Shown: piece after piece, positions 23,901 to 35,100 of the stretch
Position numbering within the stretch: position 1 is the stretch's first letter
How the letters are laid out: each line of letters begins with the position of its first letter
NCBI GenBank assembly: GCA_038496675.1
Contig: CM076668.1
Location: forward strand, 2,499,971 to 2,563,970
DNA: 64,000 nt
Direction of reading: 5' to 3'
DNA from: Rachycentron canadum
Lineage: Eukaryota; Chordata; Actinopteri; Carangiformes; Rachycentridae
Program-made: the position numbers and the translations under genes
Notes under the pieces: generated by a model
Database searches by the model: none
What the model was told of the DNA's origin: nothing
The model's input: only the letters and a program-made list of their open reading frames with translations

Positions 23901-26900
23901 CAAGTCCCCCCCTTCATGGAAACAGTCTTCCCTAATGGCAGTGGCCTCTTTCAGCAGGATAATGCTCCCTGTCACTGCAACAATGGTTCAGGAGCTTTGA
24001 GGAACAACAACCAGTGCAGAACACTGGACAATATTAGGCAGGTGGTCATAATGCTATGGCTGATTGGTGAATGTACTTTGACCTGTGATGAGTTGTGTAT
24101 ATTTACAACTCTGTACTTTTGCAGTTCATTGTATCCTTTAAAATGTGCTGTACCAGCCCTTTGACTCCATTAGTCATTATCTGCATCATGTAGTCTATTC
24201 ACTCTAATAGCACTGAGTTTAATCAGTTTTTTTTCTTGTGAGCTCCTTGTGATACCAGGGGACATAAATATGCAATATAAAAATGAAAAGGGCTGAATGA
24301 TCGGTTGTTTATCAGCAGAATTTGATGAAGTCATGTCGGTCCGTTTAACTACATTTTTAGTGAAAAAAAAGGGAGGGAAGTGACTGTTCAAAGTGACGCA
24401 AAGTGTGAATCCTCCATAGTATCTCTTCAGTTCTGCCTTCACAGTCAACAGCTGCTACAAAGGACCACACCTTCATACCATGTCCACCAAAAGATAATAA
24501 AATACTACCAGCCTCTGCAGCCGTTCCCACTACAGTTGGTGTCTCCAGGACCAGATTTTGCCATGATCACGCACACTCACACACACAAAAGCTGAAACAA
24601 AACCAACCACACTGTTGTGACTGGTAATAAATATGGCTGAACTCTTGAATGTCGATTATAGTATGTGTCTTACATACTGTATCTATGTTTTTTTACTCTT
24701 AATTTAAAAACGTTTGACTGGCACTGTATTTCATAAGTCATATCCTCACTTCAGACAGGCACTTGGTTTGTGTTTGTTTGTCCCTCACTCTTAAACGTTC
24801 GTCTTTCAGGTAACAGAGACATGCCTCAATCTCTGCCCAAGCAGAAGAAGAAGGCCCAGCAGTACAAAGGCCAAAAGAAAAGTGAGTAATCCCTCCCGCT
24901 CTGCCGGTTACTTTCTCTCCTCTCTTTCCTTCGCCTTCTCCTTTTCCTGTTCCTCTGACTGTCACTGGGTACACCTGTGCTGGTCACTCTGCTGCTCTGT
25001 TGCTGCTCACCTGTTGCGTGTCAGGAGTGTTTTCATTGGACCTCTTGTGTCACATTGCAGGATGGTTGAAAAGATGAAAACAGTGCCTCCCTTTTGAGTG
25101 GGATAGTTTTTTGCTCACTGGGAGTAAGTGTTTGATCTTGTTTCAGTGTTTCAGATACTGCAGGTTCTTGAGAACAGAAGGCCTGGTGTTGGCCCCCTGT
25201 TTAGGTCCAGTGTTTCAGATCATAAGCACATGCTAATGCTAAGTGTTACACATTTAATTCTGAACACTGGTGAAGCAGTTTCATCTGGAAAGTCTATTGA
25301 TGCCGATATTAGAAATAAATCCTTCATTCACAATAATGTCCCATGTGATGTATACATACATGATGTATGACAAAACCCAGATTACATATTTTTCATGTTA
25401 ATGTTTGAAAATTGAAATTAAAACTGCAACCTGAGCACATTCTGAATGACAACATGCAACCTAAATTTGAGATTATAATTATTAGACAAGGCAATTTTAT
25501 TTGTATAGCCCATTTTTACAAACAGTTTGTCTCAAAGGGCTTTACATAGCATCATAACAACATCCTCTGCCCTTAGACCCTCACATCGACTGAGGAAAAA
25601 CTCAAAACAAAAAACCCTTTTAACAGGGAAAAAAAAGAGAAACCTCATGGTGAGAAACAGAGGAGGGATCCCTCACCCAGGACGGGATTTTTACATTTTT
25701 ATATTACAATTCTAATTTTATTTATTTGTTGTATTTTAGTTGTTTGGTATTAAAAAAAATAGACTTTTTAGAGAGTGGACAGACACCCTTTATAGAGATG
25801 CCTAGTATGACAATAATCATGAAAAAGCCTATTTCTTTTTCATCTACACTAATTGGGAGTTTCAAAAGTTCAGTTAACACAGTTTGGAAATGGAAAGTCA
25901 ATTTCTTGGCAGTGTAACTGTAAGTTGTGTAAACTGAAAATGATAAAATCTATCAAATTATCCATCTTTTTTTTTTTTTTTTTTTTTAAATCTTAGATCT
26001 TTAAAAAAAATTGTTTTAATGTTTGAATTTTGTTTTTGAGTTCAGTCCAACATTGGTCTATTGATTCTCCATATAATAATGACACAAATGTATATAGTGA
26101 AGGAAAATAATGAAATCATATTGCCACAATCACCTCCCTTTTCTTAACATCATATTAAAAGCTTCTATGACAAAGGGACATTACATTTCATGTTATAAAC
26201 AATATTATCAAGGATAACACTGGAAATTGTTGAGGCCACTGTAGAGTTTGAAAAACTGAACCGATGAGTCCATATCCTGATCCTCCTCAAATGAAAATGT
26301 AATTTGATAAAATGATTTATTTGAAATATTGGCAGCCACGGCCTTCCAGACGATTTGTGCGTTTGTGTAGCTCTGCTCTTGGTAGCTAACGGTGCATCTG
26401 CTTGCTTGGGTCTAGCAGTTTGAGAACAGCTTACCAGGGGCTTATTCAGATGGGCATATCAAGTGTCAACAGTTTGAGGTTAAATTAAAACATTTCAACA
26501 AAAGCTCTTACCTTTTTGACTTTCCTTTCCGCTACACAATCTGAACATTGAGACCACGCTGATGAATTGAACCCCTGTGTGTAATAAGCCCCTGGTAGCT
26601 TACCTGAGTCTGGCTTGGTGTTTAGAGAGGAAGATTCCGGTTGGTCGACGGCCCTTCAGTCAGGCAGGCAGGAGGAGGAGCAGCTTCTCGGGGGACGAAG
26701 AGCAGAGTCCACCCCCTTACCCTGCCCAGGGGCCAGCTCGGCCCCGGCCCCGAACCCACCTCCACCAAACCCACAAATCAGGTAACGTTACACTAAAGAT
26801 CAAAACCAGCACAGCACTGAGCCGTCTGAAGCTCGGCGGCGTTTTGAACAGGAGACAGTCCTCTGACGGGCTTCGCTGTGGATCTGGGTGCTGCTGATGC

Positions 26901-27384
26901 TGCATGTTCTACTGTCAACTCAATCTTTGTTTGTATACGTCCATTGTCATTGTTCTCACAGGAACATTTCCTCCTGTCAGTAGAGGTCTAGAGAGATGCT
27001 ACTCTTTTTATTTTCTTCATTTCATTTACAGGAGTTAATTTTGACACTACTGTTTTGTGTCAACTTGACACAATCATAAGGCATGTTTGTTTCATCTGAT
27101 GTTTTTGAAGTAGTTCTCCTGATGCCTGTCATGCATGTGGAGTTAACATTAACGCCTGGAACAAAGACAAAGGATCCTTCTTTGTTTTACTCAAAGTGCA
27201 TGAACACAAGTTGCTCATCTGCGCTGCTGTTCTCTCTCTCTTATCTGTCTCTGTCCCGTCTGTAGAGTCTCTCCTGCGAATGAAGGAGGAGACAGCGGAG
27301 GTGGATGAGTTTACCTTCTCACAGGGCACCTCTGACCAGGAAAGCAACGGCTCGGGCAGCTACTACATCAAACAGGAGCCCTGA
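14108..27384 (+). CDS. l3mbtl2: Lethal(3)malignant brain tumour-like protein 2
   Basis: Seventeen coding exons: 14108-14128, 15224-15428, 15567-15700, 15789-15903, 16007-16089, 16171-16288, 17207-17341, 17439-17527, 17620-17854, 19740-19795, 21734-21838, 21947-22094, 22285-22367, 22484-22718, 24810-24881, 26626-26781, 27266-27384. They total 2109 nt, in frame, about 702 aa (human 705). Features: a serine/acidic N-terminus; an FCS zinc finger (C78, C81, C98, C102; CEMCG...FCSVSC); four MBT repeats (about 165-270, 283-377, 390-480, 497-590), the last with FDGWEDEYDQWVDCESPD; a lysine/arginine-rich tail; and C-terminal SUMO-type sites MKEE and IKQE. The family reads methylated histone lysines and works with PRC1.6/E2F6-type repressor complexes in the nucleus. 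Everything from the FCS exon onward is firm. The 7-codon first exon and the acceptor at 15223 are the weakest parts. Confidence 0.95.
14129..15223 (+). other. l3mbtl2 intron 1
   Basis: It has a GTGAGT donor after the seven-codon first exon. The acceptor is taken at GTGAAG|GCTGAA, which has a mediocre pyrimidine tract. It includes a T-run at 15002-15016. No gene is seen inside. Confidence 0.6.
16290..16600 (-). repeat. Dispersed repeat of unknown class, copy 2
   Basis: It is the reverse-complement partner of 9180-9445 and lies in l3mbtl2 intron 6 (16289-17206). On the minus strand it reads TGTTAGGGGATATACC at its outer end and includes CTAATAAAAG. An LTR was considered but the similarity to copy 1 covers only part of it. 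Confidence 0.55.
16735..16850 (+). repeat. LINE/SINE-type 3' tail
   Basis: It reads CTCTGTGAAGCACTTTGTGTTACA, shortened here to its key block GTGAAGCACTTTGTG, then GAAAAGTGCTACACAAAG. This form is typical of 3' tails of fish LINEs. It is 5'-truncated and lies in l3mbtl2 intron 6. Confidence 0.5.
17855..19739 (+). other. l3mbtl2 intron 9 (1.9 kb)
   Basis: The intron is flanked by clean splice sites (GTAAGG, TTTCAG). About 18115-18210 resembles the diverged 'gacgatat...cgataatcatga' repeats common in fish. A T-run lies at about 19100-19121. No gene is recognised inside. Confidence 0.7.
19796..21733 (+). other. l3mbtl2 intron 10 (1.9 kb)
   Basis: It contains a (CA)n microsatellite at 20954-20983 and no recognised gene. 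Confidence 0.7.
20954..20983 (+). repeat. (CA)n microsatellite
   Basis: An uninterrupted run of about 15 CA units inside l3mbtl2 intron 10. Confidence 0.95.
22719..24809 (+). other. l3mbtl2 intron 14 (2.1 kb)
   Basis: It separates the MBT4 exon from the basic-tail exons and holds the mariner-like remnant at about 23485-24075. Apart from this and a T-run near 23105, nothing is recognised. Confidence 0.75.
23485..24075 (+). mobile_element. Decayed Tc1/mariner-like transposon
   Basis: Reading all three plus frames shows fragments of a DDE transposase in order: a block like DHRQGRGQPAQGVHADPCPP, then TMEQ, then GGGSVMLWSM, then LFQQDNAPCH. The last contains the second catalytic aspartate of the DDE set. 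The fragments fall in different frames with stops between them, so the gene is dead. Imperfect terminal repeats are visible: CTATACACCGATCA at the left and TGATTGGTGAATGTA at the right. It lies in l3mbtl2 intron 14. Confidence 0.75.
24882..26625 (+). other. l3mbtl2 intron 15 (1.7 kb)
   Basis: It contains the truncated LINE tail at 25495-25686 (minus strand), with low-complexity T/A runs near 25968-26015. No gene is recognised inside. Confidence 0.75.
25495..25686 (-). mobile_element. 5'-truncated LINE 3' end, same family as the LINE at 51-55 kb
   Basis: The reverse complement of this segment is nearly identical to about 54975-55173, running from CCCGTCCTGGGTGAGG to the end CAAATAAAATTGCCTTG. 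Differences are limited to a few substitutions and homopolymer-length changes. It is a dead-on-arrival retrotransposition product about 190 bp long, inserted antisense in l3mbtl2 intron 15. Confidence 0.92.
26782..27265 (+). other. l3mbtl2 last intron
   Basis: It has a GTAACG donor and a GTCTGTAG acceptor. No repeat or gene is recognised inside. Confidence 0.8.
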
Positions 27385-27961
27385 GATCACACGGTCGGGG
27401 AAAAGAGCAGGACAAAAGCGGGACTGGACAAACCTCTGGAAAAACCTCAGCATGGATCAGGAACGTGGAGAATCAAAACTAGCCTCGGATCACACTCAGA
27501 CCAACACCACGGGCCTTCGATGGAGTCAGCACAGGAGATGGTGACGAAGAGGAGACGGGGGTTTCATGCTTCTTAAAATCCTGAAAGGAACATTCCTCTG
27601 GACAGTCTTCTAACCTTGTAGCTGTGTGTGCATGTAATCAACCATGCAACCTGAGGAAGAGGCTGGAAAAGTCCCCTGGGTCACAGATATTTGGGCATTT
27701 TGTTTTGTACCCCCCCTCGGGTAACACCGGCTTTCCCTCCTCTCCGGTCTGAAGCATCCAGTTGGATCAGAGCTACTTGGATTAATTAAAAAGAAAAACA
27801 GCCTTTTTCCACAGAAACCGGGGGTCAACGTAAGCCCGTCCTGCCTTTGCCACAATCTGGGCCACGCACAGAGACCTGTAGAAACTGTGAGAACCATTTA
27901 TTGAGCCAGGTCTTTTACACACACACACACACGCACACACACTCACACGCACGCACACACA

Positions 27962-27995
<34 letters not shown>

Positions 27996-28260
27996 TACAC
28001 GCACACACACACACACACTCACACACACGCACACATGCGCGTCAAGAGTCACCCACTGAACGGCCTGAGGAGATGAGAGAGGCTGGCAGGAAGAGGAGCA
28101 GAGTTGTGTATATTTTGTTTATTTTCATATTGCCAGGTGGACTTTTACTTTGTTGAAAGTACTTGAAGTTTTTTTTTTTTTTTTTTTTTTTTTTTCTTTT
28201 TCTTTTTTTTTTGTAATAATGAGTCATTTTTGTCTTCATGTACTTATTTTGCATTTACAT
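27385..28260 (+). other. l3mbtl2: l3mbtl2 3' UTR (inferred, end not located)
   Basis: The sequence continues after the TGA at 27382-27384. It contains a long (CA)n run and a T-rich tract at 28168-28212. No canonical AATAAA was found in the first kilobase; ATTAAA at about 28496 is one candidate. The 3' end is therefore unresolved. Confidence 0.4.
27916..28038 (+). repeat. (CA)n microsatellite, interrupted
   Basis: About 120 bp of CA repeats with scattered CG and CT interruptions, in the presumed l3mbtl2 3' UTR. Confidence 0.95.
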
Positions 28261-31200
28261 TTTTGGTGGCTGTGGGAAACGTAATGTGCATTGTTTTACA
28301 GAGGTGATTATATTTATATAGTATGTGAAGACCTATTCAAATAGAATTAACAGATTATAGATCAAGGATTGTGATTTGATGAGAGATCCTAGTACTATGC
28401 TGCTCAGCATTACAGATATTGTGCTACTCCCAATATTGGCAAGATGGTTTCCACAGCTTCATTCGTTTCTTTCGAACATTACAGAACAGAGATCCGATTA
28501 AAGGTCCATAGTGTCGTTCATGTCAGATTTGTTGAACCCCATCAAAGTCACTAAATTGATATAGATGATGGAAAACTTCAACTTGAGCTGCAACTACAGT
28601 ATTGGCATTCTTATTCATAACAATCTTCCAGTCCAAAAACAATGTTCAGATGTTTTACTCACTGAAATCATAAGCACAACATTATCCTTACATTTGAGAA
28701 ATTGGATACGACCACCCTACTGGTATTTTGATATTATTAAATTATTAAAAGGTTTGTTTAATCTTATTAAATAGATCAACAAATTCACCTGGAACATTTA
28801 GGAGGATCTTTTTTTTTTTCTTTTCTGTTGTAATTTTGACTGGATGGAAAATTTTACAGATTTAAAGACTATTCTACGCAGATGTTGCAGACACTCAACC
28901 TCATCATAGTTACTCTATAGAAGTTACTCTTTCGTCTACATGAAGTGGGAGTTGTGGGGATTTCAGTTTTTTTTATTAGAACCAGTTTTTATTATGAGGC
29001 ATATCAACCTCCTAAAAACTGACCTTTACACAACCGTCAACTGGTAATCTTTGCTGTTGGTTACAATAGATTACACAAGGCAGTGTAAACTTAATCAAAG
29101 CATCTAATCTGCCGTCGGGCACCTTTCATATCTTGGAATGTAGAAATGTAGCAGCGCTAATGAGCCCTTCCTCAGTTTCCTGTCGTTTCTAAGAAAGTTT
29201 GGATAAACCAGGCTCTTGGTGCTGTGATGTTCAACAGAAATGGTGGAGCTGTGGAGATGAAAAGCTTTTTCCACTTAAAGAAAATCACCTTGGTTTTAAA
29301 GAAATACCACCAACTTTCCACAGTTTGACTGTAAGTGAGCAGCAGGGTGTAAAATAGAAAAGAGAAACCTTACTGGTATGATGGGGTCATTCCCGCTGTC
29401 CAACCCTACACTATGTACTCTGACCTTTACAGTTTGGGTGTAGCTGCTGGCAAAGAAGCAGCTCAGGCTCAGCTGAGACACAAAACACAACTGACCAATG
29501 TTGGCCCGGTGTCAGCCCAACTGCGCGCCGTATAAACTGTTGTTGGAGGCTGGAGGATGCACCTGTCCTTCTGTGAAAGGTCGCAGTACAGCAGTGACTC
29601 ATTCTGCAGACACAGGTGCTTCTGTTGTGTTTTGGACCACGTCTGCAGACGACAGACACTCGGAGTTCCACCTGGAACTCCTCATTATATGGAGTCTGGC
29701 TGTGCCACCAGAATCATTAGAAACCTATTCAGCGTGAAATTGTAATCAATTAATACATTTTACAAAAACTATTCGTTTTTTTTTTTTTTGTTTTTTTTTT
29801 TAAACTTTCATTTATATAATCTGAGCCAAAAAAAAAAAAAAGCATTGAATTTGGCAATTAATATTTCTATGTCCTTATTCTCTCTATAAATTCTGAATTA
29901 ATAATAAGATAAATTAAAATAATTCAGATTTTTTTTTTTACAATAACTTTTTGCTGGACCAACCCTCAGTGATAGAAGAGTCATATATGACATGACAGCC
30001 CCTTAGTCTCTCAATAGGCAAATGGAAGTAACTAACTGAAACGTGGAAATAGAATTATTCATTTGCAAATGTATATATATATATAATTTAAGTTCAATTC
30101 AATTTACATTGAAATAGGGGAGGGGGAGTAATTATAGCTTTTTGAAATGTATTAATTAAATATTGTTAAATGCTGAAGATGTGGCACAGTCAGGACTCCA
30201 TTCATTCAGCATTTGTAGCATCAAACCTTGGTTTGTGTCATCGAAAACATGAGGGTGGGCGTCATGTTCAGAGAACAGCTGGAAAATCTGCCTCCGCCTC
30301 TGCATCACCAAACACTTCTGTTGTCCACGTGCGAAAAAGCATATGTTGAATATTTTAATAGGGTAATATGCAAAACCTTCATGTCTTTTATTATTATTGC
30401 TTAGGTTGTTCTCATGTCAGAGCCATATGTATGCAAGCTAGTGTATGATTCACCTGAGCCACAGAATAACAGGTCATTAATAATGAAACATGAACAATGC
30501 ACTGCTTTTCCAATAGTCTCTGAGGGCAGCATTCACTTAAGACGACAGGATCTAAAAGTGGCATAAATACACAGATTCTGTACACATATAGATATATATA
30601 AATATATATTCATGACTATGATGGTATGGAGTAACAAATACTGATTAGTCAGATGTCCACGCTCAGCCGTGGAAATGACAAGACTTCTCATTCATTCTTC
30701 TAAGAGCTAGATCTTTGCAGCTGTTTATCTACTACCTCCTGGTGCTAGCCACGTTTAGCTATAAGTGTGTGAAATAGACTGTGGCAGTGTGTTAGCATAT
30801 GCAAATGAAAAACGATTACCTAAAAAAAAAAAAGATCCACTTGAAGACTAGACACCAAACATGGAAGAATTTTATCACAGCACATGAGGTAGTCTTCTAA
30901 TTTGAATGATATGCAATAGTAATAGATCCAATATTATTTTGCTATGTTGAATAAAAATTTATGGCACCCGCAAATGTTATGATCACTACATTAATATAAT
31001 GAACATATGAGATAATTTAACAAAATTGTATTGTATAACTGTGGTTTTTGAGAGCAAGGGTTCATATACAGAAAAGTCACTGTATGGCCAAAGGCGATAT
31101 TGAAATGATTTAAACTTCTCAGTGACGCTCAAAGATCCATAATTTCTCTTCCTACCAGTAAGGTTCATGGTTCAATTCTCAGGAAGTTTGTTTTTCTTTT

Positions 31201-32133
31201 TGGTTGTAAAGGTTTTTAACTACACGTCTGAATCAGCCGGGTTTAAATAGCTCAAAGTGTCTACATTATGTGCGCCTGTGCTATGGAAGCAAAAATGTAC
31301 CTCAATAACTGAGATCTTTCAAACCATTCAAACGAAAAACGACTGAAAATCTTGTGTGGACTTTTGTGAACCACTGAATTTGTAGAATTTGCAAGTCGTC
31401 GTTTTTTTTTTTTTTTTTTTTCATCATAATTAGAAATGTTCTTCTGCTCAATGAATTGCTTTGTTGTGCACATTTTATTATTCAGATAAAAAAAAAACCA
31501 ACAACTTACATTCATCTAAACACTGATTTGTGTTTGCAAATGAATTTAAGTCATTGTGTGCACAAATTATTCATTTTAGCAAGACATGAAGATCATTAAG
31601 ATCCTTACAAACCAGATAAATGATCTATATGTCAGGTTGTTGATTCAGACGCCAAAACGAAAAATTCCAACCTGATCCTCCAGAAAATCAGAACGTCGTC
31701 TTATGTTCAGGAGATGATGACAAACACAAAAACATTTTGGCACTTTAGGGGGGGGGCCTGAAAATTGAACTTGTGCGACTTATTGCTTTGAATATTTGAC
31801 GCTTGAATTTTGCTTCTGAATTTGTGACTAAACCAAATTTTGAAATTGGAACCAATCGATTACAAGAATTGAAAACGCAGGAAATCGATTATTTTCAGAC
31901 TTAAATATTTCAGTTCTGTAAATTCAGTGGCATTTAAACTTCCATTTGGATTAGTGGTTAAACGTCACAATAATGTAATCAGTTGTTGGTATGATTGTGA
32001 TTATTTTGGTACTTTTTTTGCTTCTATACTATTGAAACAACAAAGGTCTTATCTCAATTATTATTTCCTGTACTTTTCTTCATGTTTGTTGCGGTCTTCA
32101 TGTTCAATTCTGCATTAAGTGATGACAAGAGTC
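28261..32133. other. Intergenic, AT-rich, no gene recognised
   Basis: Only short ORFs without protein character are present. Several homopolymer T or A runs occur (near 29780, 29829, 31402). It may include distal l3mbtl2 3' UTR. Confidence 0.55.
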
Positions 32134-32175
32134 ACCAAAAAGGGCAACAAACATCCGTTCGTTGCCCTTTTTGGT
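32134..32175. repeat. Perfect 15-bp inverted repeat (hairpin), 12-nt loop
   Basis: The left arm ACCAAAAAGGGCAAC (32134-32148) is the exact reverse complement of GTTGCCCTTTTTGGT (32161-32175). The loop is 12 nt. Confidence 0.9.
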
Positions 32176-32898
32176 TCAGTCTGCTTTTTGTAGCTTCTTG
32201 ATTTCCTTACATTTCTTAACAGGATGTGAAATTTATTTCTACCAGTTTCTGTTTTAAATTGTCTCCTGATCAGATGGAAAAACCGAGCTCGGCTGAGAAG
32301 CTGAGCTCCTCAAGACCAAATGAGCAATAAAAACATTGTCTCACAATCATTTGAAGCAGACAAGTTTCAAGTTAGGATCCGTCATAGGAGGTTGTTTCCC
32401 GCCGATGTTGGAGGGCAGAACGAAGCATTAAAGTACAAAACCGCATTAATAGCTTAGTACAAAAAAAATCAAAAGACTGTTCTATGGACTAACTGCTGCT
32501 ACCCTTCCCCAGATTCTCCCTAAATAATCAAATGCACAATCAGTACTGTTTTGGATCTTCTGTTTCTCACTTTTCCTTGTAGATATAAAACTTTCTTCTT
32601 TCACATTGATCCCCAAATCTATAAATGGACACGTTTGACCTCTTTCCATGGGTACCTGTGTATTTGAAGTGTTTGGTCATCAGCAGCTGGCGATGGGAGT
32701 GTTGTTGGATTGCGTTGATTTGGGACAGGGTGCACTGATCAGCTGAATGCATGTACAACAGAACACATTGTACCGATGTTGTGCTGAACTCTCTCTTTTT
32801 TTTTTTTTTTCCCTTTCTTTCTGTGACGTCATTGGTTGCTCTTCAGTCTGTCTGTGTGTTTTTTGTTCTTTTTTCCCTCCTCCACTGTAAACGGGAAG

Positions 32899-33222
32899 GT
32901 ATGGAAGCCCATGTCCGCCCGGATGTTGGGCATGAAATGAAAATAAAAGGCAGTGATTGAGAATTTTAAGTAAGATTATGAGATACAAAGTAAAAATCTT
33001 TTACTCACTAAAGCAAAATTAGTGTAGTCTGTCAAAAATTCTATCATTTAGACTTTATCACAATTTAGCAAAATCAACCTAAATAAGCACATCTTTTTTT
33101 TTTTTTTTTTTTTTTTTAGAATGTCAGCATAATTTAATCTTTGATGTAATATGTCAAAAATGTCACCTTTAATTTTATTAGGTGACCTTTATTTTTCCCC
33201 GGCGGCGATGAGCTTCCATACC
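32899..33222. mobile_element. Candidate MITE or foldback element
   Basis: The left end GGTATGGAAGCCCATGTCCG is mirrored at the right end, whose reverse complement reads GGTATGGAAGCTCATCGCCG. Both are followed inward by an AATAAA-like A-rich stretch. Terminal repeats are about 23 bp and imperfect; the interior is AT-rich and has no ORF of note. A target-site duplication was not found, so the class is unassigned. Confidence 0.5.
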
Positions 33223-33861
33223 GGACAGTTCTTCCTGAACCTGAACGGGCTCTGGATGTGGGCAGTGATGTGGAGCAGGCTGGAGTCACGTATTATTTCA
33301 TTTCTTTTCTTGGATACTAACACGGGTCTTTTGTATGTGATAGTCCCCCCCCCCCCCTAATTATATTAAACCATTATATTGTGGTGCTATATATATTTGA
33401 TAAAAATGACTTAATGTATTGGAATTACTATTGTCTGAAAATACTTGTGAATTGAGAGGGTTATGGTGCAAAATTTATTTTGGATACAAATGAAAAAAAA
33501 AAAAATCTATGTTAATAGTTATAAATCTATTGATATTAACACTGACCCTTGAGGTACATTATTAGATTGCAGTTTAAAGTTTGTACATCTTTTTGATAGT
33601 GTATACTAGTTTCCTTTCATATGGTAAATTTGTGCTGTGATCAAGCTTTGATAGACTTTGTAAATAAAGCCAAATGTTTGGATCATAATACTGGTTGTAA
33701 TGGATGGCTTCTTTGTTTACAAGCGTTGCAAACTGTTTTCGCATGGCTGTGAAAGTTTATCTGGTGATTTTTGTAAGAGCTGACTTTTACACTGAATAAA
33801 AAGGCTTACGACTTCAGACGCTGTGGAGCCCCTTTTGTTTTTAGCACTTGATTCACTGCAG
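33223..33861. other. Intergenic, AT-rich
   Basis: It contains a C-run at 33346-33358 and an AATAAA at 33663-33668 on the plus strand, which could end a plus-strand transcript. No coding region is recognised. Confidence 0.45.
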
Positions 33862-33982
33862 AGACACGTGGACCCAGTCGATCGGTTCAACCCAGTTTGT
33901 CCCGAGATGACGACCATCGGCTCGGCCGACGCGTGTGATCCCGTCGCGGTGACTCTCGACAGCTGCGACGTCTGACAGATGG
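33862..33982 (+). other. CpG-rich exon-like segment
   Basis: It is bounded by an acceptor-like TTCACTGCAG and a strong donor-like ATGG|GTGAGT. The interior is CpG-rich, unlike its AT-rich surroundings. One frame is open across 37 codons to a TGA at 33973-33975 and includes MTTIGSADACDPVAVTLD. It could be a terminal coding exon, a non-coding first exon or chance. No partner exon was identified. Confidence 0.3.
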
Positions 33983-34777
33983 GTGAGTTTTACCTGTCAA
34001 ACATCCAGACGGCCTCAGCCTCAGGTGAAACCACTGCATCGTGGCTGTGCGCCCTCTTTCCTTTGAGCTGTTAAATTTGGCCCCACGGGCATCAGTTCTC
34101 ATCTAAATGTGTTGAAATAACTGCATCTAAGTTTATTTCAAGAGGCATGACCCCCCCCCCCCTCCTCTTTAAACAACTTATTTCTGTATTTTTCCTATTG
34201 TACATACAGGCTTTTATTGATTACACCTTCCCCTTGCGCTGCCTGATCCAGGTTCATCTTAGAGCCACTACTATTCAAGATGGCTCCTCGCTGACAAAAA
34301 CCATCAGACCATGATTGATAAAGGGCTGAAGCGCATCCACCTTCCTCCTTCAGGGGCAGGAGGAGGAGTCAGCCCCGACTAAGTGTTAATCCCAGTTCCT
34401 TTGTGTGGTTTTCTGAGTCTAAATGTGTCTTGGGGAACTAAAACCCAGACACGACTCCAGCTCTTTGTTATGAATCCTTCTCCCTCTGCTGTGTTGGTCT
34501 AAACACACAACACCACGTGATTCCATCTTTAACAACGTGTTGTTTATGAACCACTGAAGCAGAAAACCACACTGCTCCATTAGTTGTGAGTCTGTGGGCT
34601 GGTGCTGCTCACGCTGGCTGGAGACCCAGACAGGGTTTCTCCTCTGGAGTCACTGAAGTCCTTCGTCTCTCCCCTGCAGCTTAGAACTGACTGATCAGGA
34701 GGATCTGGATTCAATATGAACACGAGTGTAAAATGTAAAGAGGCTTGAATCTGACCAGTGAGTTGTATTCTGTGCAT
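33983..34777. other. Intergenic between exon-like segment and nme2 3' end
   Basis: No recognised gene. A C-run lies at about 34150-34160. Confidence 0.5.
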
Positions 34778-34783
34778 TTTATT
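34778..34783 (-). terminator. Poly(A) signal of the nme2-type gene
   Basis: Plus-strand TTTATT is AATAAA on the minus strand, about 320 nt beyond the nme2 stop codon, a suitable distance for the transcript end. Confidence 0.75.
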
Positions 34784-35100
34784 GGAAAGCAGATCACCAT
34801 TAAACAAAAACAGTCAAAGACAGGTTTCTAGTCATTAACTGTACATCAAGGAATGAGAAGAATGTTTCTAATGGTACCAGCTCAGGAATGGATACGGACT
34901 AGATCTGGACCTCTAGAGACCAGATCCCACAGTATGAAGATGAGTTGGGGCGGGTGAGGGGGGGAATGTTACAACCATGGGGAACAAAGAACCTGATGTC
35001 AGCTCTTCACCCCCCTAGGCTACGGGCAAAGACAGGAAGTCTCAGGCAAACGTTTGAGTGGCCTCTGACCAGTGAGGACTGCTGCAGGACCCGGGGCAGC

